DNA from: Spirometra erinaceieuropaei
Lineage: Eukaryota > Platyhelminthes > Cestoda > Diphyllobothriidea > Diphyllobothriidae
Direction: 5' to 3'
Length of the DNA stretch: 64,000 bases
NCBI GenBank assembly: GCA_902702965.1
Contig: CACRXP010000037.1
Location: 1,070,572-1,134,571, forward strand
The notes under the pieces were generated by a model. It was not told the origin of the DNA. It was given only the letters and a program-made list of their open reading frames with translations, and made no database searches. Below are positions 10,641 to 21,730 of this stretch, one piece after another (within the stretch, counting starts at the first letter, position 1; every line of letters begins with the position of its first letter). The position numbers and the translations under genes are program-made.

Positions 10641-12866
10641 TATATAAAAACCGTTAGTTTTCACCCTGATTTAGCTCTGGTGCTTAATGAATTGGGCCGA
10701 TGAAATTTAGCGCCTCCTGTGTCCTATACGTTTTCGCGTGCAATCTCACATATGTTGCCTATATCTCGCTACCTCGACAAAATAAGTAGCACACTATTTC
10801 TATTTAATGCTTTTGACCTGTTCATCGTGGCATGGGTACGCTACCCGAAATATAAGACTTATTTTTGCATTCTCACCGTTTCGTTCCACACGAGGCTTCA
10901 TAGTTTTTTAAGAAATTTCAGACGCTCAGAATACAAATATCTTTTACAGGACGTTTTGCATCATGCGCTAGCTACGTTGTCTTCGGTATTTTCAATGCTC
11001 TTATCCGTGCAACCACTATTCCGACTACACCATCACTTCTGGTGACTTATTAGTTAATTTTAAGGGGGGGGGGAATGACGAAAAGGCTTCTAACCAATTA
11101 ACACTATTGTGTATTCAGGTCTGCTGGTGGTTTTCTTGCTTAACCGCAAATTAGGGGGCAGACGGCCTTTTATCTCTGGGTGTCACTGTGTGCAGACAAA
11201 CGCATGGCACAGTTTCACCTTTTTTCATGACTACAACAACCTAATCTAACCTGAACAGTTCCCATATTTTGTCGGAAGTATCTTAAAGAATGCAAGCGGC
11301 ATTTGATCAGGTTTGTTGCTGTTACGCGGCAAGACATGCTTGACTTATTCCCGCTTCCAGGGCATAGTCTGGGATCAGTTATTAGTTTCACTGGACTACC
11401 CCACCCACATGCCAATAAACCAGTGAAATTCAACGAGTATCAACCATAACTTCATGAAACACAGGCAAATACCCTAATTCCAATGTTGGTATAACTCCAG
11501 GGACAGTTTTCAACGTCTTCGTACCCACACAATTTCCATCTCAGTATCCCCCTGCCCAGACTAAATACTTCCAGGGCTCCAATTACAAGCTGGACCTGGT
11601 AAAACCTAATTTTGGAGAAATAAGTTAAAATGACAACCGATCCTGTAGTTGGGGTTGCTGGTTACTTGCTCATCGCTTACCTGGGCATTACGGGATCACA
11701 TTTTCGAACTACTTACAAGGTAGGCTTTATGCCACAGTGAAAGGCGAGCGTAAGTGGTCCAAGCTAGCGAGCTTATTAGTCCAAAATATGTAGCAAAGCA
11801 CAAAATATGATCCGTACATTGGGTAGATTGCTTGCTTCTAGCATAATTTAAGGAAAGTGTGAAAATAAATTGATACGGATTGCGAAGGCCGGGGAAATGG
11901 CCGAAATACTTAAGCCTTTCGATAACCCTGCGGGTGCTGAATATATAATATTTTTGTATAAGACTCTTCTTGAAGAAATATTCAGTCCCTTTTTAGATGC
12001 AAAATGTTTGCAAGTTCTCTTGTTATTATGTAATTCGGTGCTAAAATACTGTCATTCGATTCTGTCTATGTCGACAGTAGTCCGTCGTTCATCAGCGTAG
12101 TAGCAAATGACCCGTCTATCAAACATAAGGACTCACACAGCAATTTCCACCACCACTATTGCAGCACAAATTCCTAGTCAGGGAAAACCAAACGTTACTT
12201 CAGCTGATTAACGGTAAAAAATGTAAGCGGAAATGTATTTGTCGTTTTATATTTTTTGCAAAAGTACAGGTGATTATAAAAACAGTGGCATATTTCGGGT
12301 GGATTTAAGGTGGAAAACGGAAGGGACTTGGACGTTAAGCGCCTCTGGCCTATGCATTGGATAGTTCAACGGACCAAATTCTTAACTCATTTTTGCAGGT
12401 TTACGCCTTTTATTATTTTCTTTGTGACATTGTAGGCCATTATGCGTTCGCCTGTCCGTGGTCTATAGCATCATATTCAGAGCCCGCCTATTCTGGGAAG
12501 CCATGCAGATGAGCGTTAGTCTCTTATTTAGTGCAATTACGTCTGTTTGAACCGTTAAATATAAGAGTAACCACAGAATAAAGGCCACTTTTAGCAGAAA
12601 CACCGTCTTTTGGAACATTGCGGGTGTAAGTAAAAGCATCTTAGAGGGACGACGACTCTTAAGGTTCCACAGTCATGATTTGAAATTAAAGGTATTTTCT
12701 TTTGCAAACAAAACAACGAAAAGATCAGTTCGCGTGACACGGAAGTTCATTTCAACAATGGGCTTGGTTTTTAAAAAAGGACGAACTATCCGGGTGTTTA
12801 TGAGTTCAATTTCTACATTCTGTCGCATGTCAATGCAAATCGCTGTGCTTATGTTTTTCTGACTAG

Positions 12867-13070
12867 TATGGACTTTATGTGCACGAACTGGGACATGTCA
12901 TTGGCTTGGAACATGAACACGTTAGATCCGACAGAGACGAAGTTGTGGATGTTGATATGAACGATGTAGCAGATGAATACCAGCGCGCCTACGAAAAGAG
13001 GAAAGCGGCTGAGCTGAATACCTTCGGAACACCCTACGATCTACAATCCATTATGCATTATGGACCTGAT
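12867..13070 (+). CDS. Gene A exon 4: astacin zinc-binding active site
   Basis: After acceptor GACTAG the frame reads YGLYVHELGHVIGLEHEH, the HExxHxxGxxH zinc ligand motif with the astacin-specific glutamate after the third histidine (HE). It continues RSDRDEVVDVD and ends TPYDLQSIMHYGPD, where SIMHY is the Met-turn with the family tyrosine. All catalytic residues are intact, so the enzyme should be an active zinc endopeptidase. The exon is 204 nt, phase 0 at both ends, with donor GTACGT. Gene B exon 4 has the same length. The ATG-less start of the open frame (Val before HELGH) confirms this is an internal exon. Confidence 0.95.
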
Positions 13071-13789
13071 GTACGTAAAATGTGCTTAAAAATTGATATT
13101 TGCAGTTTTGGTAGATGCCTTTCTCACTACGTATTTATCACTCTGTACAATGGTTTTAATTAAGCAAACGTACTTGTGGGAAAAAATAACATGTGCGCTC
13201 CAGCACCATCGACAGAAACGTCAGTGCCGTTTATCCACACCAATTAGATAAGTTGCTCAGTTGTTTGTTTCCGCTATAGCTCATGATTGTGCAAAATTTA
13301 AATCTTCTCCAAGGACCATTTTCGAAGCACGCGCGTGCTTTTGGTAAATTCTTTTCGGGCAAGTACATTTATGCGGGAACGAGGTAAATACGTAAGCTTA
13401 TGAGCGAGAGTGGACAGATTCGTGGTTCGGAAAATACCAAAAAATCCTTCAAAAAATTGGCCATTTCATACCTCCTTACAATGCTGAAATTTAGAAAAGT
13501 GGTCAATGAAAAGACCGTAATGGGTGCTCTGCCGTAATCCGTGACGACGTCCGTCGTGTACCCAAGAGCATGGTGGGCCCAACGATGATGACATGCGCGT
13601 GAGCGATGACGTCCACCATGCGCCGCCTCACGGAGTGAGCGCAGCACCGGAGACATGTGCGGGCGAATTGGTTTATAGTGACAGCAGACTCGCGCAATAT
13701 CTGCCGCACTTCCACCCATGGCCGAGGGCAAGGCAACCAGGACGGTCGAAGGCGGCCTCGTGCTGACAATGCAGAACGGCCCGTCTACG

Positions 13790-13985
13790 CGTGCCATACA
13801 CGACATGGTCAATGTAAATTGTGCACCCACGTTCACTCACCTCATGGGTTTATTAAGTCACATAATTATCCCCGAGTGCGGAAGTCACCGCAACATCGAC
13901 ACACCAAGCATGCCTAACACACCCAACAACTCTTCTGTCTTCAGGGTTACCAACAGCGCGTCCGCCAACGCTGCCGCCTGACAGG
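13790..13985 (+). pseudogene. C2H2-finger fragment of LINE family
   Basis: Two overlapping frames give CKLCTHVHSPHGFIKSH and then RNIDTPSMPNTPNNSSVF. These resemble the second finger and serine/threonine-rich tail of the repeated finger ORFs at 58.7-61.8 kb. Frameshifts and lost cysteines show decay. R2-like sequence lies on either side. Confidence 0.55.
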
Positions 13986-14606
13986 GCAAGCCAATCCTCC
14001 TCTGAGGACTGAGAGTCGCACTGAAATGGCTCCCTCTACGAATAACATCAGTTGCAATCCCACTCTGCTGGGATCCTAGCCGTCTTCCTTTCTTTTTGTG
14101 TGAAATGTTGATCGTCTAGTGTAGATGAGGAGGTATGGTTGTATGCCTAGTTTTGGGTTTGAGCCGTGACGACCACCAGCGCCCATACTAGTTTCCGGTC
14201 CGCTTGATTCACCCATGACACTGGGCCCAAATGAGGGAGGAGAGAGTGTGGTATGTGCATCGCAAGTCCACTAGCACTATAAGAGGAAATGCACACGAGT
14301 CACCGCCCCTTGGCCAACTATACTGAGGAGTACATGGAATCATCGACTCTGACAGCTAAACCACGAGTGAGTCACCCCAATACGCACTTAATGCTGAGCA
14401 CGAAGATCCACTTATGCAGCCAGCTGACATCCCGTCAAGCCACAACTGTTATCCCATCGTAACAGTTTCTTAGTGCATCTGATTTGTTATGCTGAGGAAT
14501 GTGCAGGTGTGTTGTGCAGCTGATTTTCCAATGTCTGCTCTACTATATCGCTCCTCCCTCTTGTATCAGCTAACTGTTCAAGTTTGTTAGTCATCTGGTG
14601 CTGAGA

Positions 14607-17000
14607 TCAGGAGGCACAGTGACTGAAAAATCTCTTAAGAGTCCGTTTATGAGTGTCACATTCTACCGGGTCAGACACCCAGGTTGCATCAAATAACATG
14701 CTTCCCAATAACGTGAATACAGCATGTTCTCTGTGTGCGTCGGTTTTTATGAGGTTGGTTCGTGTTTCGTGTATGCTCTGGCTGGATTGCGTCTGGCTTG
14801 TTTTACCGCAAGTTTCCATGAAGGTGCGTGTGGCGAGTAGACCCATGAGACGGTGGAATTTTCTTTGGGCAATGGCTGCATGTGGGACGGGTGCGACGAG
14901 TGCATATTGGGATTTGTGAAACCGGTTAACCGGCCTCGATGCGATGGATCCGTAAGTGTACAATCAGGCCGATGTATGATGCAGATTGCGACGGTAGTAA
15001 GGACAGGTTGGAACTGTGGCTACTGGACTGGCAATGAAACGATGCTATTAGTGGTTTCAACGCTGATGGTATTGTAGGTTGATTTGCTGATGGTTGGGGA
15101 GTTTTCAAATGCTATCACTGCGGTGGACTCCACTGTCACGGATACGCACATGGCCAATTTGACACATGCAATGTACGAACGTCTTCGAAAAACGAGATGA
15201 GAAGTACATGACGGGCGTATGTTGGAGCAACTATTCCCTAAGACACACTGTGTACATGTTTGTTCGCGACGGTCGAGATGACATTAGGGGTCTACAGGTA
15301 CTGTTTTTTCGACCCTCTGCGGTGGGTTCGCAAGTATTCGATTAGACTAATGCGTAATGATAAAGTGTGAGAATGTGTGAATTCAAATTGTTGGAGGCGG
15401 TGATGTTTTCTAGGTCGGTATGACTGTTCTTCTTGGTATTGTTAGTGGTTGTGGTCGCAGTGGTGGTGGTGGTGGTGGTGGCGGCGGTGGCGTGTAGTGA
15501 GAGTAGAAGCGGGTTTATCGTTTTGACGTTGCACTGGATCTGCAAATGTCCAGTGAGGCTGATCAACGCCCGTGGCGTCCATCGACAGCGTGGACATCAT
15601 GGCAACGTTTGAGTGCTGGTATCATTGCTCGGTAACACTTGATTTTTTGAGGATTTTCTATTTGCTTTGGCAGCAGCCAGTGACAGTGTTTCTTCAGTCT
15701 TTTAGACAGCGTGCCATGCATATCGATCTTAAATTAGGTCCCCGCAGGTCTCGTGGATGAATTGCAGATACTTGCATAAGTTCTTAAAAGTGTCTTTGCA
15801 ATGACACTTTTATCCTCCACGGCGTTGCCTTAGAAAAGCCGCTTGGGCAGTCACTAGTCGTCCATCCTCCCGGTGTGGCCGCTCCAGCCAATTGTTTCCG
15901 CCCCAAACGCGCTCTGCATTTCGAGAACGCCGACTCTTTCTAGGGCCTGTGTGCCTCGGATCCTTTTCTGTCAGTTAACACTTAGTGTTCTTCGTAAGCT
16001 GCAGAAATGAAAACGTTTGAGTCTGCTTACTGGGTCTTCATAAACAGTCGACGTTTCCGACCCGTACAAGTGCGCTTTCAGGACAACAGGCCTACACATC
16101 GTTAGATTTCTGTTGAGTAGGATATCGTGACGGTGTCAGACGGAGGGCTTTGACCATCGAAAACTTGGCTGGTTTAAGAAATTCGACCTACGATTTCATT
16201 TTCAATCTTAGTATTTCCTGAAATAGCACTCCAAAGTTACCCGACTCAAATTGACTCAAGTATCATACCGACTCAAGTATCGATTTCGACTCAAGTATTG
16301 AACTCAATTATCATTTGGTTCTGGTTGACGCAGGATCAGTGTCCTCTTCGTGGCGGTGGTGGTTGGATGAAAATTGGAACAGTGGATGGTGAATAGTCCT
16401 ACACTACACTGCATGTCCTATTGCGTTGTGATGTTTAGTGCTTAGTTGTTCGCGAACAGTATGTTGAGGACGCTGCCAACGATCCCACCCCCGCTCCCCA
16501 CCCAAAGACATCTACGCCGACGGAATCTAAACCGTTTTCCGTCTGTCTCGTAATTGATATCCATCCGAAGCCGCTCGTAGATATAGGCGTCCATCAGCGT
16601 GGCGGAGAACAGGAGACTGAAGAGGGTAAGAGCAAGAACGTATCCCCGCCTCGCCCATTAATAATCGTGCATAGTTTAAAAATTGTCCCGTTGTCCGCGA
16701 CGCAAGCCATCATTCCGTCATGAAGTTGTCTTAACATTTGAATTAGCCACCCAGATCATACCGATTTCGATACACTTTTCAAGAATCCATCACAATTTAT
16801 TCTCTCCAAAGCCTTCCCCAAAGCGACGAAGCTGGTTTAGAGTTTGGTTCTAACTTCTTGGCATTTCTGCATTGTAGAGCCGCAAAGTCAGGTTTGCGGT
16901 TTCATGGCGTTTCCGAAATCTGATTTGCCTTTCTGAAAGAAGTACTTTCTATAGACACATGTCCAGGCAGTCGAGTAGAACACGGATGGGATTTTGATGC
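14607..17000 (-). pseudogene. Degenerate LINE: reverse transcriptase followed by C2H2 fingers
   Basis: Read on the minus strand from 17000 downward: LSERQIRFRKRHETANLTLR (RT fingers region, about 16935), GYVLALTLFSLLFSATLMDA (about 16650-16590, the 'QGxxLxPxLFxL' region), then VYEDPVSRLKRFHFCSLRRT and VLEMQSAFGAETIGWSGHTG (about 16030-15860, C-terminal region). A threonine-rich linker coded by a GGT/ACC microsatellite (15459-15491) and finger-like pieces LTGHLQIQ and IGLIVHLRIHRIEAG follow. Many stops and shifts are present. The order RT, linker, fingers in one orientation suggests one protein in the ancestor. It lies antisense within gene A intron 4. Confidence 0.75.
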
Positions 17001-17213
17001 ACTTTCCGGCAACTAATAGACAGTAACTGATATGGTAATGTATTCTAACCATGGCCTAACTCGAACAATTATTAAAACCTTAAACTGCGGCTATAGCATA
17101 TGAACCCTGAACTTTGGATAAGAATTGTAAGATTTCAGTCGAAAAGTAAACCGGAAATCGTGTTGATGGTTTCTGTTAACTCATTCACGCCTTCAAAAAT
17201 TTTAATTTTGCAG

Positions 17214-17349
17214 GCCTTCTCGGCTAACGTCGATAAGTCACCACTCACCGTGAAGAACCCAGCCATTCGACATGTTTTGAAGGATGTCTCTTCAAAGGAC
17301 ATATCGTTCTGGGACGCCAGAGCAATAAATAAATATTATAAATGTGAAA
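17214..17349 (+). CDS. Gene A exon 5: end of astacin domain
   Basis: Acceptor TTTTGCAG, then a frame AFSANVDKSPLTVKNP, then SSKDISFWDARAINKYYKCE, then donor GTACGT. The run 'lSfwDaraIn.lYkC' is the usual end of the astacin fold, whose last cysteine pairs with the one in exon 2. The exon starts in phase 0, as exon 4 requires, and ends after one base of a codon. The corresponding gene B exon should lie beyond the right edge of the window. Confidence 0.92.
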
Positions 17350-17680
17350 GTACGTGGTTTCTTGTTTTGTTTCTCTTAGTGAGGTTTTGTGACATTTAAT
17401 TTTTATTGGTTTTCACAGCAAACGTTAAGAGTGAAACGTGTATTCAGGTACTGAAAACATATGCTTCATGGCAAATACTCGGCACAGAGTTAGGGTGTGA
17501 ATTAAGAAGAGGGTAGGAGCCCTTTGTATGCATATTTTAAACGCACTGTTAATTAAGGTTCAGTTCTATAGTCTTAGTTCCAAAGTTGGTGCGGTTTCAA
17601 AAATGGATGTGATTGCGTCACGGAATATATGCATTTAATTCTTCATTGACAGATATGTAACTTAGTTGTTTATGTTCAAA

Positions 17681-17693
17681 CAAACGTTTTCTA
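17681..17693. repeat. Left target-site duplication of PLE A
   Basis: CAAACGTTTTCTA occurs here and again, without a mismatch, at 19577-19589, exactly bracketing PLE A. Confidence 0.85.
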
Positions 17694-17723
17694 GGAGAAG
17701 GAGACACGATCGCCGGGACAAGA

Positions 17724-17782
17724 GCTTTATTAGCCTGACGTTTCGGATTCCTACTCGAATCCATCATCAGAGACAAAAGAGC
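17724..17782 (-). ncRNA. Hammerhead ribozyme, minimal type I (PLE A)
   Basis: On the minus strand: outer stem I GCU (17782-17780), loop, GUCU (17774-17771), CUGAUGA (17770-17764), extra U (17763), stem II GGAUUC/GAAUCC, GAAA (17744-17741), CGUC (17740-17737), AGGC (17736-17733), then outer AGC. GUCU pairs with AGGC, and GCU with AGC across an internal loop. ACGU at the stem III position is self-complementary. Predicted cleavage falls between 17737 and 17736. The extra base after the core A is tolerated in some known natural hammerheads. AATAAA lies within the outer stem I loop. Confidence 0.8.
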
Positions 17783-17850
17783 AGAAACGGGTGATTGTTG
17801 CACAAGGGGCTGCGGTATTTATAGGATGCAGCAGCCATGCTACCGCATAC

Positions 17851-19575
17851 CTATGAACGTTCACGGCTTCCCCCTTCATCCGGGACTGTCGCACTTGGTG
17901 TGATCATTGCTTGATGGCCGACATTCGAGTCGATAATTGCTGCAATTTCATCACGTGCGTTGAATGTTCGCGTGATGATTGCTCGACCATCTGACGCGTT
18001 GACCCGGGCGTTGGGAAGAGTGTTCACCAGTGCGCTCCCCGCGTGGCCAATTACTCCGCCTAGACGAAGTCTCAGCACGCTGTATTGAATGGGAAGGTCG
18101 TTGCACTTGTTGATGGACTGGGGGCCAGTAAACCATGATTCCAGTAGCTCCCGGCTCACTCGGTTGTCACCTCTTGCGAGAATTTCGGCCTCATCGAATT
18201 TAAATTTGCGGCCGGATCTCGTCGAATGGGCCGCAACTTGAGAGCTCGCGTCATTTCTGCGCACCGCTGCCGCGTGTTCGGCCATTCTCGTTCGGAGCTG
18301 TCTTCCGGTTTCTCCGACGTAGTTGCTTTGTCCGCAACTGCACCAGATCCGATAAACGACTCCAGACGTTTCTAGCCGTGGCATTGGGTCTTTCGGTTTC
18401 ATGATCAGACGCCTGATGGTTACCTCCGGTCTGTGTGCCACTCCAACCCCAGGTGGTGCGAGAAGGCGGCCGACAGCTTCCGAAACGTTCTTGACATACG
18501 GAAGTGTCCGCCAAGACTTGGTGTCCGTGCGGTTAGGCCTTTCGTCCCTTTTGCGTATGCACCGGTCGACGAAGTTGCGCGGGTAGCCATTGGCTTTGAA
18601 GACCCGTCGGAGGTATTGTAGTTCTGCAATTTTGTCTTCCGGCTCACTGCAGTGCGTTTCGACACGCCGATAGAGCGTCCTTACACAACTGCGTTTGTGG
18701 CTGATTGGGTGGTTACTGTTGAAGTTCAGTACTTGCATCGTATTTGTCGCTTTCCTAAACACTTTGGTCTTTAGTCCACCACAATCCTTGCGGCATACGA
18801 GGACATACAGGAAGGCCAGCTGGTTGTTCTCTTCCTTCTCCATCGTAAATTGAATGTCCGGTAAGACGGCGTTGAGATATTCTTGGAATGTCAACACCTG
18901 ATCCCGTTCGATGACGACGAAGGTATCATCCACATACCGGCCCCAGAATTTCGGTCTGTGGTGTTGGAAGACCAGCGACTCTAACCGTTGCAGGACCGCC
19001 TCGGCGATGAATCCCGAAATCGGCGAACCCATTGGTGTGCCCTTCACCTGTTCGTAGATTGTCCCGTCGAACGTGAAGTACGTCCTGAGACAGAGCTTCA
19101 GGAGCTGGAGGATTTGGGCGTGTCCAAGACGGTTCTCCGTTTCATTGTATTTGCTTTGTAGTAGCAGTTCAATTGTCTCGATCGCCAGGTCCTGGGGAAT
19201 AGAAGTAAAAAGGGATGTAACATCAAAAGATACCATGACCTAATTTGGATGGATGCTTACCCCTTTGAGTTTCTCCAGGAATTGTGCTGACGAAGAGACC
19301 GTGGTGTCTGACTCAGCGGTCAGGAACTTGAGACGCCGGAACAGCCACTTCGCCAGTCCGTACGTTGGAGTCCCTTTGAGCGACACGATGGGTCGGAGAG
19401 GAGCGCCGTCTTTGTGCACCTTAGGGAGGCCGTAGAATCGGGCCAAAGCCGCATCTTGGGGTCTCGCCATGCGTCTGTCGGTCGGTGTTTTTGCACCTGA
19501 GTTCTCCAAGGCCAACAACGTAGCATTAATTTCGCGTGTCAGCGTCTTTAAAGTCGTCGCTCTTCGCTTATATTG
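17851..19575 (-). pseudogene. PLE A reverse transcriptase plus GIY-YIG endonuclease ORF
   Basis: One frame runs from 19575 to the stop before 17851 with a single in-frame TAG at 19240-19242, where the related PLE B has a glutamate codon. RT motifs in order: LPKVHKDGAPLRPIVS, VSFDVTSLFTSIP (catalytic Asp), TPMGSPISGFIAE and GRYVDDTFVVI (catalytic YVDD, residues 101-104 of the 461-codon part). The GIY-YIG domain occupies about residues 292-380: VVYRIWCSCG, NYVGETGRQLRTR, EH, then RELLESWFTGPQSINKCND with the conserved Glu and Asn. The downstream tail is basic and unstructured. The protein would copy PLE RNA at a nicked target. With the stop and the lost N-terminus it is probably not autonomous. 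Confidence 0.9.
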
Positions 19576-19576
19576 G

Positions 19577-19589
19577 CAAACGTTTTCTA
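19577..19589. repeat. Right target-site duplication of PLE A
   Basis: Identical 13-mer to 17681-17693. The pair defines the insertion borders to the base, apart from the usual ambiguity at the junctions. Confidence 0.85.
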
Positions 19590-19743
19590 ATTAACCAGTA
19601 GGAATAATGAACATTGGAAAAAAAGCAAATGAGCAGTCAGGGTTTTCAGTGGGCCCTCTGCTTTTTTCTCTGAGTAATTGATATGTCAGTCTATCTATGA
19701 CTGACTCCTGTGCTGCTCTTTGTTTTGTTAACCAAAATCTCAG

Positions 19744-19818
19744 AACAATGCAAAAAGCCACCGACCTGTTCATCACCGGGCTTTGTTGACAAGAACTGCA
19801 AGTGTCAAGATCCTTCAG
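19744..19818 (+). CDS. Gene A exon 6: cysteine-rich linker after astacin domain
   Basis: Acceptor AAAATCTCAG, then a frame QCKKPPTCSSPGFVDKNCKC ending QDPS, then donor GTAAGC. Four cysteines and a 'GFVDKNCKC' turn resemble the short EGF-like linker after the catalytic domain in many invertebrate astacins. The first two bases complete the lysine codon left by exon 5. The exon ends after one base, matching exon 7. Alone it would be weak evidence, but both phases fit. Confidence 0.82.
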
Positions 19819-21561
19819 GTAAGCTACAAGCATCCCCCATATTTTACGGCAAAACTGACACGGTGTTTTGCTTTCACGCCTATAAGCGTGTTCGGAAAAA
19901 TAGATTCCTCCTAAACCTGCTTGTTTCTAAATAGAAGATACTAGAGCACATATAAAAGTGCTCCATGGTTACATGCTCTGTTCTGACCACATAGCTAAAC
20001 GGAATTACCATAGCCGATCGTAAACAAAAAATGAGGGAGCGAAATCAGGCATGCGTATCAGTAACTCGAAAGGCAAGTGCGCTCAATCCACTTGCACCTT
20101 CCCTCACTTCCGGTCTTTCGACTATGTCTTGACACAGGGTCCATGCGGGGAGGAGAGAGTGCGGTAGATGTTGCACGGGTCTTCTCTGACTTTCAACTAA
20201 TTCATGCGCAAGTCACCGTGGATGCTCTCACATTGATGTGGAACACACGGTGGACATCGTCGGACAAAACGGTCGAACGGTCAGGGGAAAAATGAGATTA
20301 AGACGTAAGAGCCCCATTCCTATGGCTTTTCGCGTGAACCTTCTTTGATCTTGAGCGGAAGATTTGTTTACTGGAACAGTTCAAAAGGGCAAAACAGAGT
20401 AGCTCTATTCGTATTTCTAAGGTTCCATGAATGCCACATATTCATTTTGCTTAGGTTTTGGTTTTGAAATGTCCTTTTATTTTAACAAACCCAATGGACA
20501 ATTTCATTATCTAACTTTAGGCAGGGTGTATAATGTATTTATTCAAAAAGAAATAGGCATTCGTCTAAAACTATCTCAGTAGCATTCTTCGTAGAATGGC
20601 TAATATAAGATTATGCAATCTCAGGTAGCTATTTGGTTTAAGAAAACTTTTGCGCAACTGCTTCCGCAAAAACGCCCTCGCACGCATTTCATTGAAAACC
20701 TTTGACTCTCCTAAAGGGTACTTCTAGAACATTTACATTACCGCAAATTAACATATATATTTGGCGGGAATACAGTGTCGCAACACTTAGAATTGTCTAT
20801 TCCCCCAGCAGCCTGTCTTACGAGCGGACTACTACCACTACTACCGCTGTTACTACTAATACTACTACCACTGGCGGGAATACAGTGTTGCAACACTGAA
20901 GAAAAGATTTTCCCCCGTCCACCACCACTGATACGGCGACTACTACTAATAATCCTACTATTAGTACTACTACTACCACCGCCACCACGGCTGCCAATGC
21001 TACTCTACCATCGCTTACAGTAGGGATAACTAACTGCAATAATACTAGCATCAGTAACGGAGTGTTGCGACACTGATATCCAACCATATATTTTATCAAC
21101 ATAATCCTCGAGTGAACGAGTTCAGTTGATAAGTCGTCGTTGTATATGCTCCCACAATAAACTGCTTTAAAAAACAAGATATTTTGCATCTGTCTTGGAC
21201 AAGAACACAAGTGCTCTACAAATCTTTTTCGCGCGACTACTTGACTCATCATAGAAAAGGAATTTGCCAAGACGCGACAGGGCTATTGGCCTTCTTTTCT
21301 TCCGCCAACAGTGCTTCCTTTATAATTGAATATGATTGTTAGAAAGTCACAGACTAAGCTAAAAAGGAATGTCGTAGAACTGGACACAAGCATGAATACC
21401 CATTTTTGAAAAATGAAATAAGAGATCCATGCAGATGCCCGCGAATTGCAATAGTGAAAGATATCAGTAACCCGTCTGATATTTCATTTTAGAAAATAAA
21501 ATGTCGTTTAGTATTGAAATTTCTATAAGTTCCTAAATCAATATACACTCCCTATTCAAAG
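19819..21561. other. Gene A intron 6
   Basis: Contains an R2 copy (20085-20290, plus), a degenerate ACT/CTA trinucleotide tract (about 20820-21000) and three copies of a 14-bp palindrome AGTGTYGCRACACT (20774, 20884 and 21061). No exon seen. Confidence 0.55.
20085..20290 (+). repeat. R2 dispersed repeat
   Basis: Holds GGAGGAGAGAGTGCGGTAGA, TTCATGCGCAAGTCACCGTG and GAACACACGGTGGACATCGT in the usual R2 order, on the plus strand. Confidence 0.7.
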
Positions 21562-21730
21562 TTTTCTCGAAGCGGCGCTGTAAGGATCATCTGAGCAAAA
21601 CTGAATGTAGAACACTGGAGAAACAAATGGACTGCATTAGAAGAAAAAGCTACATGACTATCAACTGTCGCGACACGTGTGGATTTTGTTACAAAAAATC
21701 ATATGCCGAAATAAAAAAACCGAAGCGAAA
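21562..21730 (+). CDS. Gene A exon 7: first ShK domain
   Basis: After acceptor TATTCAAAG the frame gives VFSKRRCKDHLSKTEC, DCIRRKSYMTINCRDTCGFC, then a lysine-rich tail and donor GTAAGT. The six cysteines have ShK (ShKT) spacing, with the final CxxxCxxC. An alternative AG at 21571-21572 would break the phase with exon 6; the chosen one fits exactly. The exon ends after two bases of a lysine codon completed by exon 8. ShK domains on astacins are usually protein-binding or autoregulatory modules outside the cell; that role is inferred here. Confidence 0.88.

Larger units (their letters stand above)
6181..12866. other. Gene A intron 3
   Basis: A 6.7-kb intron with no exon seen. Large blocks match gene B intron 3: about 6340-7080 with 52790-53440, about 7260-9440 with 53730-55930, and about 11490-12866 with 56690-58113. 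It contains an R2 copy and a complete R1 palindromic MITE, listed separately. Short open frames such as 6632-6958 and 10719-11045 are not preserved in the paralogous intron. Confidence 0.6.
13071..17213. other. Gene A intron 4, filled with repeats
   Basis: The first 100 bases or so still resemble the start of gene B intron 4 (58318 onward). The remainder is R2 material (about 13510-13740 and 14120-14320), a C2H2-finger fragment (13790-13985) and a degenerate LINE in reverse orientation (14607-17000). No additional exon of gene A is visible. Confidence 0.6.
17694..19576 (-). mobile_element. Penelope-like element A, 5'-truncated insertion
   Basis: The 1883-bp insertion lies in gene A between exons 5 and 6, antisense to the gene, and is bounded by 13-bp identical duplications. 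Its 3' end (plus-strand left side) carries an AATAAA signal and a hammerhead ribozyme. Its 5' end stops inside the reverse transcriptase, before the PADKG-type motif seen in PLE B. The reading frame is almost intact, which suggests a recent insertion. A related 3' fragment lies at 62627-63085. Confidence 0.92.

Noticed and set aside
21571..21572. Alternative acceptor for exon 7
   Set aside because: It would put exon 7 out of phase with exon 6, whereas the AG at 21560-21561 fits.
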